Shown here: positions 1 to 9,642 of the stretch, one piece after another
Position numbering within the stretch: position 1 is the stretch's first letter
How the letters are laid out: each line of letters begins with the position of its first letter
Assembly: GCA_002280855.1 (NCBI GenBank)
Contig: NCEU01000007.1
Location: forward strand, 248,001 to 312,000
Direction of reading: 5' to 3'
Origin: Sphingomonadales bacterium 32-65-25
GTDB taxonomy: Bacteria > Pseudomonadota > Alphaproteobacteria > Sphingomonadales > Sphingomonadaceae
DNA length: 64,000 bases
The notes under the pieces: model-generated
Seen by the model: only the letters and a program-made list of their open reading frames with translations
What the model was told of the DNA's origin: nothing
The model's database searches: none
Program-made: the position numbers and the translations under genes

Positions 1-1
1 T

Positions 2-913
2 TACGGCGCCGCCAATCTGGCTGGCAAGCCGGCCGAATTCGACGTGACAGTGACCGGCGTCGAAGTGCCCGGCGAAACCAAGATTGATGATGAATTCGCC
101 AAGGGCTTCGGCCTCGATAGCCTTGATGCGCTGAAGGAAATCCTGAAGGATCAGCTCGACGCCGAATTGGGCACGCTGTCGCGCACCTATCTCAAGCGCA
201 AGCTGCTCGACACGTTGGCTGCCCGCCATGATTTTGACGTGCCGGAATCGATGGTCGATGCCGAGTTCGAACAGATCTGGCAGACGCTGGAAGGCGAAGC
301 CGCGCGCGAAGCTGATCCGGAAGCAGCCCGCGCCGAGATCGAGGCCGAGCGCGAGGATTATCGCCGCATTGCTGTGCGCCGCGTGCGTCTGGGCCTGTTG
401 CTGTCCGAAATCGGCCAGCGCAACGGTGTGACCGTGTCCCAGGCCGAAATGAACCGTCTGATCGGCCAGGAAGCTGCGCGCTATGCCCCGGCCGAACAGC
501 AGAAGGTCGTCAAGTTCTTCCAGGAAAACGCCATGGCCGCCATGCAGCTGCGCGCGCCGCTGTATGAAGACAAGGTGGTGGACTTCCTGATCGGCAAGGC
601 GGAAATCACCGAACGCGCGGTCACTCGCGCCGAACTGGAAGCTGCCATCGAGAGCGAAGACGAGACTCCGGGCGGCCACGTTCACGGCCCCGGCTGTGGC
701 CATGATCACGATCATGACCATGCGCCAGCCAAGCCCAAGAAAGCTCCTGCAGCCAAGAAGGCCAAGGCCGCCGAGGAACCGGTGGTTGAGGCCGAACCGG
801 TGAAGAAGGCGCCCGCCAAGAAGGCATCCGCCAAGAAGGCCGAAGCCGAACCGGCCGCGGAAGCTCCGGCGGCCAAGCCCAAGAAAGCCGCTGGCAAAAA
901 AGCCGCCGAGTAA
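2..913 (+). CDS. tig: Trigger factor, C-terminal part (5' end outside window)
   Basis: Ribosome-associated chaperone and peptidyl-prolyl isomerase that receives nascent chains. The frame is open to the left edge, so the ribosome-binding domain is missing and only the end of the PPIase domain and the helical C-terminal domain are seen. The visible part reads through a PPIase-end motif (VTVTGVEVPGE) into a helical region typical of the family. After about residue 205 of the visible part comes an unusual tail: a His-rich patch (HVHGPGCGHDHDHDH) followed by about 60 residues of Lys/Ala/Pro/Glu repeats such as KKAPAKKA. The E. coli protein has no such tail. It lies upstream of clpP and clpX, the usual neighbourhood, but two acyltransferase genes intervene. 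Its stop codon overlaps the next start by one base. Confidence 0.93.
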   Translation, partial: YGAANLAGKPAEFDVTVTGVEVPGETKIDDEFAKGFGLDSLDALKEILKDQLDAELGTLSRTYLKRKLLDTLAARHDFDVPESMVDAEFEQIWQTLEGEAAREADPEAARAEIEAEREDYRRIAVRRVRLGLLLSEIGQRNGVTVSQAEMNRLIGQEAARYAPAEQQKVVKFFQENAMAAMQLRAPLYEDKVVDFLIGKAEITERAVTRAELEAAIESEDETPGGHVHGPGCGHDHDHDHAPAKPKKAPAAKKAKAAEEPVVEAEPVKKAPAKKASAKKAEAEPAAEAPAAKPKKAAGKKAAE

Positions 914-1875
914 TGCCGCAGCTGCGGCTGCTCGGGCCCGGTATGCTGCGATTCATCCTCGCAGCGATGGTGGTGGTTTCGCACCTCACCAGTCTGAATA
1001 TCGGCCGGCCAGCCGTTCTGCTGTTCTTCATGCTCAGCGGCTATTGGGTGTCGCGCTTGCTTGCCGGCTGGCAGGCCAGCGTGCCGGCCTTCTATGTCAG
1101 CCGCACCTTGCGGGTCTGGCCGCTTTATGCGGTGGTCACCGTGCTGGCCTGGCTGCTCCACGCCCATGCCGAAGCGGTCCGTCCGGACAGCCTGTGGTCG
1201 GCGCTCACCCTGCTTGGTCTGGCCGCGCGCTCCGGTGACGTGATTGGCGTGTCTTGGTCGCTCGATATCGAGCTGCAATTCTATCTGGCCATCCCGTTGA
1301 TCACGCTGGCCGCGCAGCGCTTGCAGCCTGTCGCCTTGCTGGCGTTGGCTGTGGCCGCCTTTGGCGTGGGCATCGCGTTGTTTGCCGCGCATGTGCCCAC
1401 CTTGCTCTTCTATCTGCCGGCCTTCCTCGCCGGCTTTGCCTTCCATCGCCTGCGTTGGCAGCCCAGCGCGAGCCAAGTGCGCGCCAGCTTGTTGGCTGCG
1501 GCGGCCTTCACTGCGGCCATGACCGTGGTGCCAGCGTTGGGCGGGCTGTTGTTCAAGGCCCAATTCACCGACAGCCTCGCTCAAAATCTGGGGCACATGG
1601 CGTGGATCCTGCTGCTGGCGCCGTTTGTGGCGTGGAATATCAACCAGCCGTCTGATCGGCTTGATCGCTGGCTCGGCGATCTGTCGTACCCGCTTTATTT
1701 GGTGCACCTGCCGGTGGTGCGGCTGCTTGCCGAGGTGATGCCGGTGACAGGCGCTGAGGGTAAACTGGTGGCCGTGGTTGCTGTATTGGTGGTGAGCATC
1801 GCGCTGTTCGTGGGCGTCGATCGCCCACTGGAAGCCCGCCGCCAGCGCCTGTGGCGCCGGACCAAGCCGGCCTGA
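913..1875 (+). CDS. Acyltransferase family 3 membrane protein (first of two paralogues)
   Basis: Predicted 320-residue integral membrane O-acyltransferase of the OafA/NodX-like acyltransferase-3 family, which moves acyl groups onto cell-surface sugars. The family signatures are visible: a His in an N-terminal membrane helix (VVVSHL), an FFMLSGYW motif shortly after, and [14 protein letters not shown] near residue 115. About ten hydrophobic segments follow. The protein is short for the family and starts very close to the first helix, with no periplasmic SGNH domain. The ATG overlaps the tig stop by one base, so it is probably translated from the tig transcript. It is clearly related to the gene at 2199-3221, which suggests tandem duplication. 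The acceptor is unknown. Confidence 0.85.
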   Translation: MPQLRLLGPGMLRFILAAMVVVSHLTSLNIGRPAVLLFFMLSGYWVSRLLAGWQASVPAFYVSRTLRVWPLYAVVTVLAWLLHAHAEAVRPDSLWSALTLLGLAARSGDVIGVSWSLDIELQFYLAIPLITLAAQRLQPVALLALAVAAFGVGIALFAAHVPTLLFYLPAFLAGFAFHRLRWQPSASQVRASLLAAAAFTAAMTVVPALGGLLFKAQFTDSLAQNLGHMAWILLLAPFVAWNINQPSDRLDRWLGDLSYPLYLVHLPVVRLLAEVMPVTGAEGKLVAVVAVLVVSIALFVGVDRPLEARRQRLWRRTKPA

Positions 1876-2198
1876 ACCCGTTGATCTGACAATCACCCAC
1901 CGTGGTTCGGTGCCCTCTGCGGGCACCGGCCCGCGGGCGCCAAAACGGCTCTGAAACGGCCGGCCAGTCGCCAATGTGGCGGCATTAGGCGGATCGCGTT
2001 CCTAAAGTTCACATTACAACGGCCGTTCGCGTGGTGACGCCGTGCTTGGCGAACGGTGCAAGAGGGCCGCCGATCATGTGTCAGTTGATCCGTCTGAACA
2101 AGTGATTAAGAAATGTATAATAAAGTTTGACATGGGGTAAGGGCCAAGCCAATCTTGCCTCTTCAGGCTGTGTAGTTGCGTCCAACGGAGAGAAGGTC
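1876..2198. other. Intergenic region between the two acyltransferase genes
   Basis: 323 bases with no convincing gene. A 7-bp hairpin (GGTGCCC at 1909-1915 with GGGCACC at 1921-1927) follows the first acyltransferase but has no T tract. A TATAAT hexamer at 2116-2121 lies about 80 bases before the second acyltransferase start and could be a promoter element, although I see no good -35 hexamer at the proper distance. Confidence 0.5.
2116..2121 (+). promoter_or_regulatory. Possible -10 element upstream of the second acyltransferase
   Basis: TATAAT in a locally AT-rich stretch, in the right place to drive the gene at 2199. The region 17 bases upstream (TCTGAA) is a poor -35. This rests on motif match alone. 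Confidence 0.3.
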
Positions 2199-3221
2199 AT
2201 GCTGTCGTCGACATTCCGTCTGGGTCCTGGCGCGGTACGCCTGCTGCTGGCGGCGGTTGTCGTTGTGTCGCATCTCTCGGCGATCAACCTGGGTCGGCCG
2301 GCGGTGATGATCTTTTTCATGATCAGCGGGTTCTGGGTGACGCGCGCCTGGCAGGAGTGGGCGGGCGGCACCACGGGTTTCATGGCGAGCCGTTTCTTGC
2401 GCATCTATCCGCTGTTCCTGTTTGTGGCGCTGGCCAATGCCTTGCTGCTGTTCGTGGAAGGCGCGCACGTGCCGGACGAGTTTGGCCTCGCGCTGCTGCT
2501 GCCGGGTCTGGCCAGCCGGGATGAAACGCTGCTGGGCGTGGCATGGTCGCTGGATATCGAACTGCAATTCTATCTGGCGCTCCCGTTGCTAGCCCCGCTG
2601 CTGGTTCACTTGCGGCGGGCCGAAGTATGGCTGTTGGCGTTGATTGGCTGGGTGGTCGGTATCGGCCTCATGTCGGCGGGTCTCGTCACCGCGCTGTTCT
2701 ATCTGCCTGCGTTTGCTGGCGGTGCCTGGCTGGCGCAATCCCGCTGGAAGGCCACGGACGGTCAGGCGTTCGCCTCGGTTGTGCTGTTCATGGCAGCCGG
2801 AGCCGGGCTCGCCCTGCTGCCGCAAGCCCGCGAAGTGCTGCTCAAGAACGGCATCGAAACACCCAATATGGCTGTGCAGCTTGCCCATCTGGGTTGGTCT
2901 GTGCTGTTGCTGCCGGCCGTAGCGTGGAGCGTTCACCAATATTCCAGCGCGCAGGATCGCTGGGCCGGTGACCTCTCGTTCAGCCTGTATCTCGTCCACA
3001 CCCCGGTGATCACCGCCATGGCGGCGCTGATGCCAGCAGGCGGCTTTGTGCTGAAGCTGGCCATGCTGCTGATCTCCGCGGTGCTCGCCGTGGCCCTGCA
3101 TCGCTGGGTCGATCTCCCGGCAGAGCTGTGGCGCCGGGCCCACTTCCGCAATCCGGTGCCGATTCCCCCTGCGGCAATTGCCTTTGCCCCCTTGAACTCA
3201 GGCCGTAAACGTCCGAACTAG
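2199..3221 (+). CDS. Acyltransferase family 3 membrane protein (second paralogue)
   Basis: A second OafA-like membrane acyltransferase (about 340 residues). It carries the same landmarks as the first copy: VVVSHL in helix 1, [10 protein letters not shown], and [14 protein letters not shown], and matches it along most of the length. The ATG at 2199 is preferred over an in-frame start at 2127 because GGAGAGAAGG stands just upstream and the N-terminus then matches the paralogue ([19 protein letters not shown] against LGPGMLRFILAAMVVVSHL). The C-terminus carries about 25 extra residues. The stop ends 17 bases before the clpP ATG. The substrate is unknown; related proteins acetylate or otherwise acylate exopolysaccharide or O-antigen. 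Confidence 0.85.
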   Translation: MLSSTFRLGPGAVRLLLAAVVVVSHLSAINLGRPAVMIFFMISGFWVTRAWQEWAGGTTGFMASRFLRIYPLFLFVALANALLLFVEGAHVPDEFGLALLLPGLASRDETLLGVAWSLDIELQFYLALPLLAPLLVHLRRAEVWLLALIGWVVGIGLMSAGLVTALFYLPAFAGGAWLAQSRWKATDGQAFASVVLFMAAGAGLALLPQAREVLLKNGIETPNMAVQLAHLGWSVLLLPAVAWSVHQYSSAQDRWAGDLSFSLYLVHTPVITAMAALMPAGGFVLKLAMLLISAVLAVALHRWVDLPAELWRRAHFRNPVPIPPAAIAFAPLNSGRKRPN

Positions 3222-3238
3222 TGGGAAAGGAGATTCCC

Positions 3239-3868
3239 ATGTTCGATCCTGTTGCCGGCCTGGTTCCCATTGTCATCGAAAGCTCGAACCGCGGCGAACG
3301 CAGCTTCGACATTTACTCGCGGCTGCTGCGTGATCGCATCGTGTTCGTGAATGGCCAGGTGGAAGACCATATGGCCTCGGTGATCGTGGCCCAGCTGCTG
3401 TTCCTCGAATCGGAAAATCCGAAAAAAGATATTTACATGTACATCAACTCGCCGGGCGGTGTGATCACGTCGGGCATGGCGATCTACGACACCATGCAAT
3501 ACATCCGGCCCAAGGTTGGTACGGTGTGCGTGGGTCAGGCCGCGTCGATGGGCAGCTTCCTGCTGGCCGCCGGTGAGCCGGGCATGCGCATCGCGCTGAA
3601 GAACGCCCGCATCATGGTGCACCAGCCGTCGGGCGGCGCCCAGGGCCAGGCCACCGATATCGAGATCCAGGCCCGCGAAATCCTGCGGATTCGCAGCATT
3701 CTCAACAATTTGTATGTCAAGCACACCGGCAAGGACCTGGCCACCATCGAACATGCGATGGAACGCGACAAGTTCATGAGCGCCGAGGAAGCCCAGGAAT
3801 TCGGCATCATCGACGCCGTAATGGAAAAGCGCCCCGTCGCGCCGGAAAGCGAAGCGCAGGCGGCTTGA
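3239..3868 (+). CDS. clpP: ATP-dependent Clp protease proteolytic subunit
   Basis: Serine peptidase that forms the tetradecameric ClpP barrel and degrades proteins unfolded by ClpX or ClpA. The 209-residue product has the usual length. The catalytic triad is visible: Ser103 in GQAASMG, His128 in MVHQPSGG, and Asp177 in ERDKFMS. I chose the ATG at 3239 because GGAAAGGAG sits just before it; an in-frame GTG at 3221 overlaps the preceding stop and would add six residues. clpX follows after about 180 bases, as in most Proteobacteria. Confidence 0.97.
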   Translation: MFDPVAGLVPIVIESSNRGERSFDIYSRLLRDRIVFVNGQVEDHMASVIVAQLLFLESENPKKDIYMYINSPGGVITSGMAIYDTMQYIRPKVGTVCVGQAASMGSFLLAAGEPGMRIALKNARIMVHQPSGGAQGQATDIEIQAREILRIRSILNNLYVKHTGKDLATIEHAMERDKFMSAEEAQEFGIIDAVMEKRPVAPESEAQAA

Positions 3869-3941
3869 ACCTTCATTGGGGCAGGGCCGTGGCGCCAGAA
3901 TGGCGCTTTGCCCCGCCGCAATTGTGACGCTTTGGCGTAAT

Positions 3942-4000
3942 CCTGCCCTTGCGGCAGGCGGTGATTCGTCGCTACACTGTCAGGCCGGTGGCATACCGGC
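3942..4000 (+). other. Two short hairpins in the clpP-clpX spacer
   Basis: The spacer holds CCTGCC/GGCAGG (3942-3947 with 3953-3958) and GCCGGT/ACCGGC (3984-3989 with 3995-4000), each with a five-base loop. Neither has a T tract, so they look more like RNA processing or stability elements than terminators. Their role is not known. Confidence 0.4.
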
Positions 4001-4045
4001 GCGTATATTGTCGGCTATGGCGGGCCGGCGTGAGGAAGGAACGTC

Positions 4046-5296
4046 ATGACGAAGCTGGGCGGCACCGATAGCAAAGGCACGCTTTACTGCAGCTTCTGTG
4101 GCAAGAGCCAGCACGAGGTGAGGAAGCTCATCGCGGGCCCGACCGTGTTCATCTGCGATGAATGTGTGGAGCTGTGCAACGACATCATCCGCGAAGAAAC
4201 CAAGACGGCGCTGGTCAAGAAGTCCGGCGACGTGCCAACCCCGCGCGAAATCTGCAAGGTGCTGGATGATTACGTGATCGGGCAGTTCCACGCCAAGCGC
4301 GTGCTGTCGGTCGCCGTCCATAACCACTACAAGCGGCTGAACCACGGCGGCAAGGGTGCCGAAGTGGAACTGGCCAAGTCCAACATCCTGCTCGTTGGCC
4401 CCACCGGCTGCGGCAAGACGCTGCTGGCCCAAACGCTGGCGCGCATCCTGGATGTGCCCTTTACCATGGCCGATGCCACCACGCTGACCGAAGCCGGTTA
4501 CGTGGGGGAGGATGTGGAAAACATCATCCTGAAATTGCTGCAGGCCAGCGATTACAACGTCGAACGCGCCCAGCGCGGCATCGTGTATATCGATGAAATC
4601 GACAAGATCAGCCGCAAGTCCGACAACCCGTCGATCACGCGGGACGTGTCGGGCGAAGGCGTGCAGCAGGCCTTGCTCAAGATCATGGAAGGCACCACCG
4701 CCTCCGTGCCGCCGCAGGGCGGCCGTAAGCATCCGCAGCAGGAGTTCCTGCAGGTCGATACCACGAACATCCTGTTCATCTGCGGCGGCGCCTTTTCTGG
4801 CCTCGATCGCATCATCGGCGATCGTATGCAGGGCCGCTCGATCGGCTTTGGCGCGCATGTCGCCGCACCGGATGAACGCCGCGTTGGCGAGCTGCTGCGC
4901 AAGTGCGAGCCGGAAGATCTGCTGCGCTTCGGCCTGATCCCGGAATTCATCGGCCGCCTGCCGGTGATCGCCACACTGGAAGATCTGGACGAACCGGCGC
5001 TGATCAAGATCCTCACCGAGCCGAAGAACGCGCTTGTGAAGCAGTACGCCCGCCTGTTCGAAATGGAAGGCGCCAAACTCACCTTCACCACCGACGCGCT
5101 GTCGGCGATCGCCAAACGCGCTATCGAACGCAAGACAGGCGCGCGCGGCCTGCGCTCGATCATGGAAGGCATCTTGCTCGATACCATGTTCGATCTGCCC
5201 GGCCTGGAAGGTGTGGAAGAAGTGCAGGTGGACAAGGACGTGGTCGCCGGCACCAAGCAACCCACGCGCCTGATGGTGGCTGATAAGGCAGCCTGA
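4046..5296 (+). CDS. clpX: ATP-dependent Clp protease ATP-binding subunit ClpX
   Basis: AAA+ unfoldase that recognises tagged or specific substrates and feeds them into ClpP. The 416-residue protein has an N-terminal zinc-binding domain with Cys15, Cys18, Cys37 and Cys40. Walker A is GPTGCGKT at 118-125 and Walker B is IDEIDK at 182-187. The [10 protein letters not shown] sensor region lies near the C-terminus. Length and order match the family. A strong terminator follows at 5321-5355, so the tig/clpP/clpX block ends here. Confidence 0.97.
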   Translation: MTKLGGTDSKGTLYCSFCGKSQHEVRKLIAGPTVFICDECVELCNDIIREETKTALVKKSGDVPTPREICKVLDDYVIGQFHAKRVLSVAVHNHYKRLNHGGKGAEVELAKSNILLVGPTGCGKTLLAQTLARILDVPFTMADATTLTEAGYVGEDVENIILKLLQASDYNVERAQRGIVYIDEIDKISRKSDNPSITRDVSGEGVQQALLKIMEGTTASVPPQGGRKHPQQEFLQVDTTNILFICGGAFSGLDRIIGDRMQGRSIGFGAHVAAPDERRVGELLRKCEPEDLLRFGLIPEFIGRLPVIATLEDLDEPALIKILTEPKNALVKQYARLFEMEGAKLTFTTDALSAIAKRAIERKTGARGLRSIMEGILLDTMFDLPGLEGVEEVQVDKDVVAGTKQPTRLMVADKAA

Positions 5297-5320
5297 GCCC
5301 CGCGGGCAAGTGTTTGAAAA

Positions 5321-5355
5321 GGGCGCAGCGCCGGGTAACCGCGCTGCGCCCTTTT
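5321..5355 (+). terminator. Rho-independent terminator after clpX
   Basis: Perfect 10-bp stem GGGCGCAGCG (5321-5330) with CGCTGCGCCC (5342-5351), an 11-base loop, and TTTTCTTT following. Confidence 0.85.
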
Positions 5356-5572
5356 CTTTGCGCCCTCCATACCGATCTTCGCCGGGCGGGCGTTGCAGCC
5401 GTGCACAGTCTTTCGCCCATCGGATGAACGGGGCTGGCGACCGGCAGGCGTGAACCGGGCCGGGTTTGCCGGTTGCGCTGTGCCGGGTTTTGACGCGTAA
5501 TCCGCCGGTTGCAGAGCGTGCGGCGTCTGGCTCGAATTGGGCAAAGATGCGGGTAATGGGGGAGGCAGGGCC

Positions 5573-6949
5573 ATGATCGTGACAGAAAGTTCGCCCGGAG
5601 CCGAGGTGATGGATCAACCTTTGCTTTCCCGGCGCCGGCTGCTGGCCGCAGCGCTGGCGGTGGGGACGGCGAACCTTGGCGAGGCTACGTTGGCCACCAC
5701 CACCGCAGTGACGTCCGCAAAGGGGAACAGCCTGTTCTTGCGCAACGTCCTGCTCGAAACCGGCTATGATCGCAATGATACCGATGTGATCGGCACGCGG
5801 ACGGCCAAAGCGTCGATCCTGGTGCGCAATGGCCGGATTGCCGCCATCCTTGCGGCCGATGCCGCGGCGCCTGCGGGCGTTGCTGTCCATGAAGGTGACG
5901 GGAGGCTGCTGCTTCCCGCATTTCGCGACATGCACATCCATCTCGACAAGAATCAATTTGGTGGTCCGTGGGTTGCGCCTCTCAAACGCCGCAACGGCAT
6001 TGCCGGCCAGATCGAGCGTGAACGCACGCTGCTGCCCCAATTGCTGCCCACGCTGGACGATCGCGCCGGCCAGATTATCGATCTGATGCAACGCAACGGC
6101 ACCACCTTCGCGCGTGTGCAGTGCAATGTGGATCCGGTGATCGGCACGCAGCATGTCGAGATTATGCGTGCCATGTTGGACCGGCGCAGTGACGGCTTCG
6201 GCCATGAACTGGTCGCCTTTCCGCAGCATGGCTTTGTTAGCGCCAACATGATCCCGGCCATGCGCGCGGCGCTGGCGGCGGGGGCGACCCATGTCGGCGG
6301 GATTGATCCGACGACGGTTGATGGCGGCATGGAACGATCGATCGACGCGATGATGCAGATCGCCCTCGACATGAACAAGGGTGTCGACATGCATCTGCAC
6401 GAACCGGGCGCGAGCGGGATCGCCGCAATCCGCCGGGTGGCGGACATGGTGGAGCAGGCGCCCGCGCTGAAGGGGCGCGTGACGATCAGTCATGCATTTT
6501 CGCTCATGTCTCTGGGCAAGGCGGAACTGGATGAACTTGCCATCCGCATGGCAGAGCTGGGCATGTCCGTTGCTTCGACCCTGCCCTTTGGCGGCAACGT
6601 CATGCCGGTGCCCGCCCTGCTGGACAAGGGCGTGCGCGTCTATACCGGCACCGACAGCGTCCAGGGCATCTGGTCTGTGTTCGGCAGTTGCGACGTGCTG
6701 GAAAAGGCCAAGCTCGCTTGCCAGCTTTATGGCTGGGGCGATGAGCTTGCCATTGCGCAGTCGCTGAAAATCTCCACCGGTGGGCTCACGCCGCTCAATG
6801 CGGCGGGCGAGCAGCTGTGGCCAAAGCCGGGCGATGCCGCGGATGTGGTCCTTGTTCGCGCCAGCTGTTCCGCCGAAACGGTGGCCCGCCTCAAGCCGCG
6901 CGAGGCGGTGTTCCATGCCGGCAAGCTGGTGGCGGGCATGGTGTCCTGA
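5573..6949 (+). CDS. Secreted cytosine-deaminase-like amidohydrolase
   Basis: Metal-dependent amidohydrolase of the cytosine deaminase/CodA-like branch (458 residues). The metal-binding pattern is visible: His121-x-His123 in DMHIHLDK, His274-x-His276 in HLHEPG, His307 in ISHAF, and Asp361 in GTDS. The N-terminus has a twin-arginine-like signal, SRRRLLAAA at residues 19-27, followed by a hydrophobic stretch, so the folded enzyme may be exported by Tat. The ATG at 5573 follows GGGGGAGG; the ATG at 5609 would place the arginines closer to the N-terminus and is also possible. Substrate not determinable: the family covers cytosine, creatinine and other cyclic amides. No linked pathway genes are seen. 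Confidence 0.8.
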   Translation: MIVTESSPGAEVMDQPLLSRRRLLAAALAVGTANLGEATLATTTAVTSAKGNSLFLRNVLLETGYDRNDTDVIGTRTAKASILVRNGRIAAILAADAAAPAGVAVHEGDGRLLLPAFRDMHIHLDKNQFGGPWVAPLKRRNGIAGQIERERTLLPQLLPTLDDRAGQIIDLMQRNGTTFARVQCNVDPVIGTQHVEIMRAMLDRRSDGFGHELVAFPQHGFVSANMIPAMRAALAAGATHVGGIDPTTVDGGMERSIDAMMQIALDMNKGVDMHLHEPGASGIAAIRRVADMVEQAPALKGRVTISHAFSLMSLGKAELDELAIRMAELGMSVASTLPFGGNVMPVPALLDKGVRVYTGTDSVQGIWSVFGSCDVLEKAKLACQLYGWGDELAIAQSLKISTGGLTPLNAAGEQLWPKPGDAADVVLVRASCSAETVARLKPREAVFHAGKLVAGMVS

Positions 6950-6982
6950 CCTTGCGATTGGCCAGAATGCCGATTGTCCGCT

Positions 6983-7654
6983 TCAGCGTTTCGTTGCGAA
7001 CCAGATGATGTGTGTGGCGCCCTTGCCGGTTTCGCGAGCGCGGACCTTCACGGTCTCGACGGTGAAGCCGCTGCGTTCCAGTTGGCGGGCGAAGGCATTG
7101 TCTGGCGCGGCGGACCAGACGGCGAGGAGGCCGCCGGGGCGCAGAGCGTTCCGGGCATCGGCAAGGCCGCGGGGGCTGTAGAGGCCGTCATTGGCGGCGC
7201 GGGTGAGGCCGTCGGGGCCGTTATCGACATCGAGCAGGATCGCGTCAAACTGGGCGGTGCTCTGGACCATGCTGGCGCCGACATCGCCCATGGTGACGGT
7301 GACGCGTGTATCATCGAGGCAGCCGGCGGTGACGGCCGCCATCGGTCCGCGCGCCCAATCGATGATGCCGGGCACCAGTTCGACGACGGTGACGCGCGCG
7401 GCGGGCCCTAGTTGGCCGAGCACGGCGCGCAGCGTGTAGCCCATGCCATAGCCGCCGATAAGCAGATGCGGGCTCTTGTGGCCGGCAAGACGGTCGCAGG
7501 CCATGGTGCCGAGCGCGACTTCGGAGCCGTGCATGCGCGTGCTCATCAGTTCGTTGCGTTCGAGCACGATCATGAAATCGCTGCCGCGCCGGAACAGCCG
7601 CAGGGGTGGCCCGCCGGGCACGTCGGCCTCGCCGATCAGTTCACGGGGGATCAC
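6983..7654 (-). CDS. Spermidine synthase-like methyltransferase-fold protein
   Basis: 223-residue protein with the Rossmann-like fold of the spermidine/spermine synthase family. Motifs seen are GGYGMGYTL (nucleotide-binding loop), VTVVELVPGII (acidic residue ending strand 2) and DAILLDVDNGPDGL. It begins with a short beta-rich N-terminal segment (LFRRGSDFMIVLERNELMSTRMHGSE) like the tetramerisation domain of the family. I do not see a full set of polyamine-site residues, so it may be one of the many orphan SpeE-like proteins. It is convergent with the amidohydrolase and lies 3 bases after the small membrane-protein gene on the same strand. Confidence 0.7.
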   Translation of the reverse strand: MIPRELIGEADVPGGPPLRLFRRGSDFMIVLERNELMSTRMHGSEVALGTMACDRLAGHKSPHLLIGGYGMGYTLRAVLGQLGPAARVTVVELVPGIIDWARGPMAAVTAGCLDDTRVTVTMGDVGASMVQSTAQFDAILLDVDNGPDGLTRAANDGLYSPRGLADARNALRPGGLLAVWSAAPDNAFARQLERSGFTVETVKVRARETGKGATHIIWFATKR

Positions 7655-7657
7655 GCC

Positions 7658-7918
7658 TTACGCCACCACTTCGCGGCAGTGTGGGCATTTGCGGCGGGGG
7701 AAGATGATCAGGCCCTTGATCATCAGGCGCTTGGTGCAGGCCGGGCATTTGATCACGGCGATGAGGACGAGGTTGAGGGCCAGGGCCAGCGGCGGCAGCA
7801 CCAGTCCGACCAGCGCCAGCGGCGTGGGCCAGGGCAGGGCCCAGAACAGCGGCGGCAGGGCGACGGCCTGGGCGAACTGGTTCCATTGCACGCGGTACAG
7901 GCCGGGGAGGGCTGTCAT
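7658..7918 (-). CDS. Small membrane protein with two CxxC pairs
   Basis: 86 residues: a hydrophobic N-terminal half with about two membrane segments, then KCPACTKRLMIKG and RRKCPHCREVVA. The two CxxC pairs could form a small zinc ribbon on the cytoplasmic side. The start overlaps the stop of the upstream esterase-like gene by one base, and the SpeE-like gene follows directly, so the three minus-strand genes look co-transcribed. Function unknown. Confidence 0.65.
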   Translation of the reverse strand: MTALPGLYRVQWNQFAQAVALPPLFWALPWPTPLALVGLVLPPLALALNLVLIAVIKCPACTKRLMIKGLIIFPRRKCPHCREVVA

Positions 7919-9642
7919 CAGTAACGCCAGCTCTTCAGATCAGCTCCCTTCGGCGCGGCGGCTTCGATGCGCTTCAGCATCTTGTCCACATACATGGTGT
8001 GGTAGCGCAGGCGGCTGATGTGGTTGGGCTGGGTGGGATCGCCGTTCCAGCAATGTTCGGCGCGGTCGCCATAGGCGATTTCGCCCGTGAACGCCGGATC
8101 GGCTTTCTTCAGGAAATCCTCGGTCAGATAGACGGCGTTGTTGAGGTAATAATTGTCCATGTCGCCAACATAGAGGAAGATCTTGTCGCGGATCTTGGGG
8201 CCCAGCGTCTTCCAGTCGCGCTGCATAATGTGCCGCAGATCGTAATTCTCGCGCCAGTGGGCCGCAACCTTGGGGTCGATCACGCCAGTGCGCTTGTCGA
8301 AGATGCGCTGTGGGTAGCCGTCTGCGCCTTGCGGGGAATAGACCGCTTCCCAGATGTCCCACTGCTGGCCGGAGCGGGACTTGTCGCCAAGCACCAGTTC
8401 CAGCCGCTGTTCCTGTTCCACCGTGTAATCAACATGGCCCAGATAGTTGCGATGGGCCGGGCGATCGACCTTGCCGAACGGGCCGACCTTCCAGAAGACA
8501 TTCTTGTCTTCATAGATGTTGATGTTGGTATATTGGCGGAAATCAATGGGATCGGGGCAGGCGGCGAAGGCACCGTTGAAATCGTCTGGGTAGAACATCT
8601 GCACGGCCAGCGCTTCCCAGCCGCCGGTGGAGCCGCCGTAGGTGAAGCGCGCCCAACCCTGGCCCAGGCCGCGGAACTGCTTCTCGATCTCCGGCACCAG
8701 CTCCTTCATGATGGCATCGCCATAGGGGCCGAGATTGGCGGAATTCACCGCATAGCTGTCGTCATAATAGGGATTGCTGTGGTCGATCTCGAGAATGAGC
8801 ATCCGCGGGAAACTGTCTGACGTCCATTTCTTGTAGAGGTCGTGGGCTTCCTGGGCCTCGATCTTGTTGTAGCAGGGCTCGTTGAAGCGCGGCTCCGGCT
8901 TGCACGGCATGGCCGGATCCGGCGGCGTGACAGAGAAGCCGCCGAAATCGGCCGGGAAATGGCCGTGGTTGATGATCAGCGGGTAACGCGCTTCCGGATG
9001 CTTGTCGAAATCCTTGGGTACCAGCACGTGGGCGGTGAGGAAGACATCGGTGCCCCAGAATTTCGACAGCTGCTCTGATCGCACCTTGATGTGGCGGATG
9101 AACTCGCTGTCTTTCGGCTGCTCCACCGGCGGAATCACCTTGGTGAGCGGGATGGTCACGATATCCTTGGTGGCCGGGTTGAAGCGCACTTTCATCGGTT
9201 CGGAAACGATGTTGCCCGGTTCGGCGCGCCAGTTCTGCCCGGCGCCGCGCGCGGCCGGCAGCTTTACCGTGCGGCCGGTTGAGAGATTATAGGTCTGATA
9301 TTTGTGGAGGACGGCCTGCACCGTGTAGTCGCCGGCCGGCACCTTGGAGAGGTCTTCCGCCGGATAGCCGAGCACGCCGCGGCCGATGCTGGCACTGCCG
9401 CCGGGCTTCAGGCCATCGACATTGATACCGAACACCTGCGGCGCATCGGCGCCCAGTTTGACCTGGAAGCGCGGTTCCTTCGAATCGTTGGGCGTGATCA
9501 CCAGGATGATGCGGCCATCGTTGCTGGCGTCGATGCCGCTCGCTGGCAAGGTGACGCGGAAATCGGTTGCCAATGCCGGCGCCGACAGGTTGGCCGCCAG
9601 TGCAGTGCCGATCATGGCGGCAGTCAAAACGCGCTTGTTCAT
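7918..9642 (-). CDS. Secreted esterase-like alpha/beta hydrolase
   Basis: 574-residue exported hydrolase. The first 25 residues form a Sec signal peptide (MNKRVLTAAM, then a run of small residues ending in APALA). The start at 9642 has a strong GGGGAGGAA site ahead and is preferred to longer in-frame starts that would bury the signal. The nucleophile elbow is GGSTGG around Ser338. A late GDMDNYY stretch and a conserved EHCW likely supply the acid and histidine. The N-terminal third is a beta-rich region of the kind seen in carbohydrate or peptide esterases. The specific substrate is not clear. It heads a minus-strand group of three genes. Confidence 0.75.
   Translation of the reverse strand: MNKRVLTAAMIGTALAANLSAPALATDFRVTLPASGIDASNDGRIILVITPNDSKEPRFQVKLGADAPQVFGINVDGLKPGGSASIGRGVLGYPAEDLSKVPAGDYTVQAVLHKYQTYNLSTGRTVKLPAARGAGQNWRAEPGNIVSEPMKVRFNPATKDIVTIPLTKVIPPVEQPKDSEFIRHIKVRSEQLSKFWGTDVFLTAHVLVPKDFDKHPEARYPLIINHGHFPADFGGFSVTPPDPAMPCKPEPRFNEPCYNKIEAQEAHDLYKKWTSDSFPRMLILEIDHSNPYYDDSYAVNSANLGPYGDAIMKELVPEIEKQFRGLGQGWARFTYGGSTGGWEALAVQMFYPDDFNGAFAACPDPIDFRQYTNINIYEDKNVFWKVGPFGKVDRPAHRNYLGHVDYTVEQEQRLELVLGDKSRSGQQWDIWEAVYSPQGADGYPQRIFDKRTGVIDPKVAAHWRENYDLRHIMQRDWKTLGPKIRDKIFLYVGDMDNYYLNNAVYLTEDFLKKADPAFTGEIAYGDRAEHCWNGDPTQPNHISRLRYHTMYVDKMLKRIEAAAPKGADLKSWRY

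Noticed and set aside
3980..6916. Very long open frame antisense to clpX and the amidohydrolase
   Set aside because: The frame is His/Arg/Gln-rich with no domain, runs opposite to two clear genes, and is an expected by-product of high-GC codon bias.
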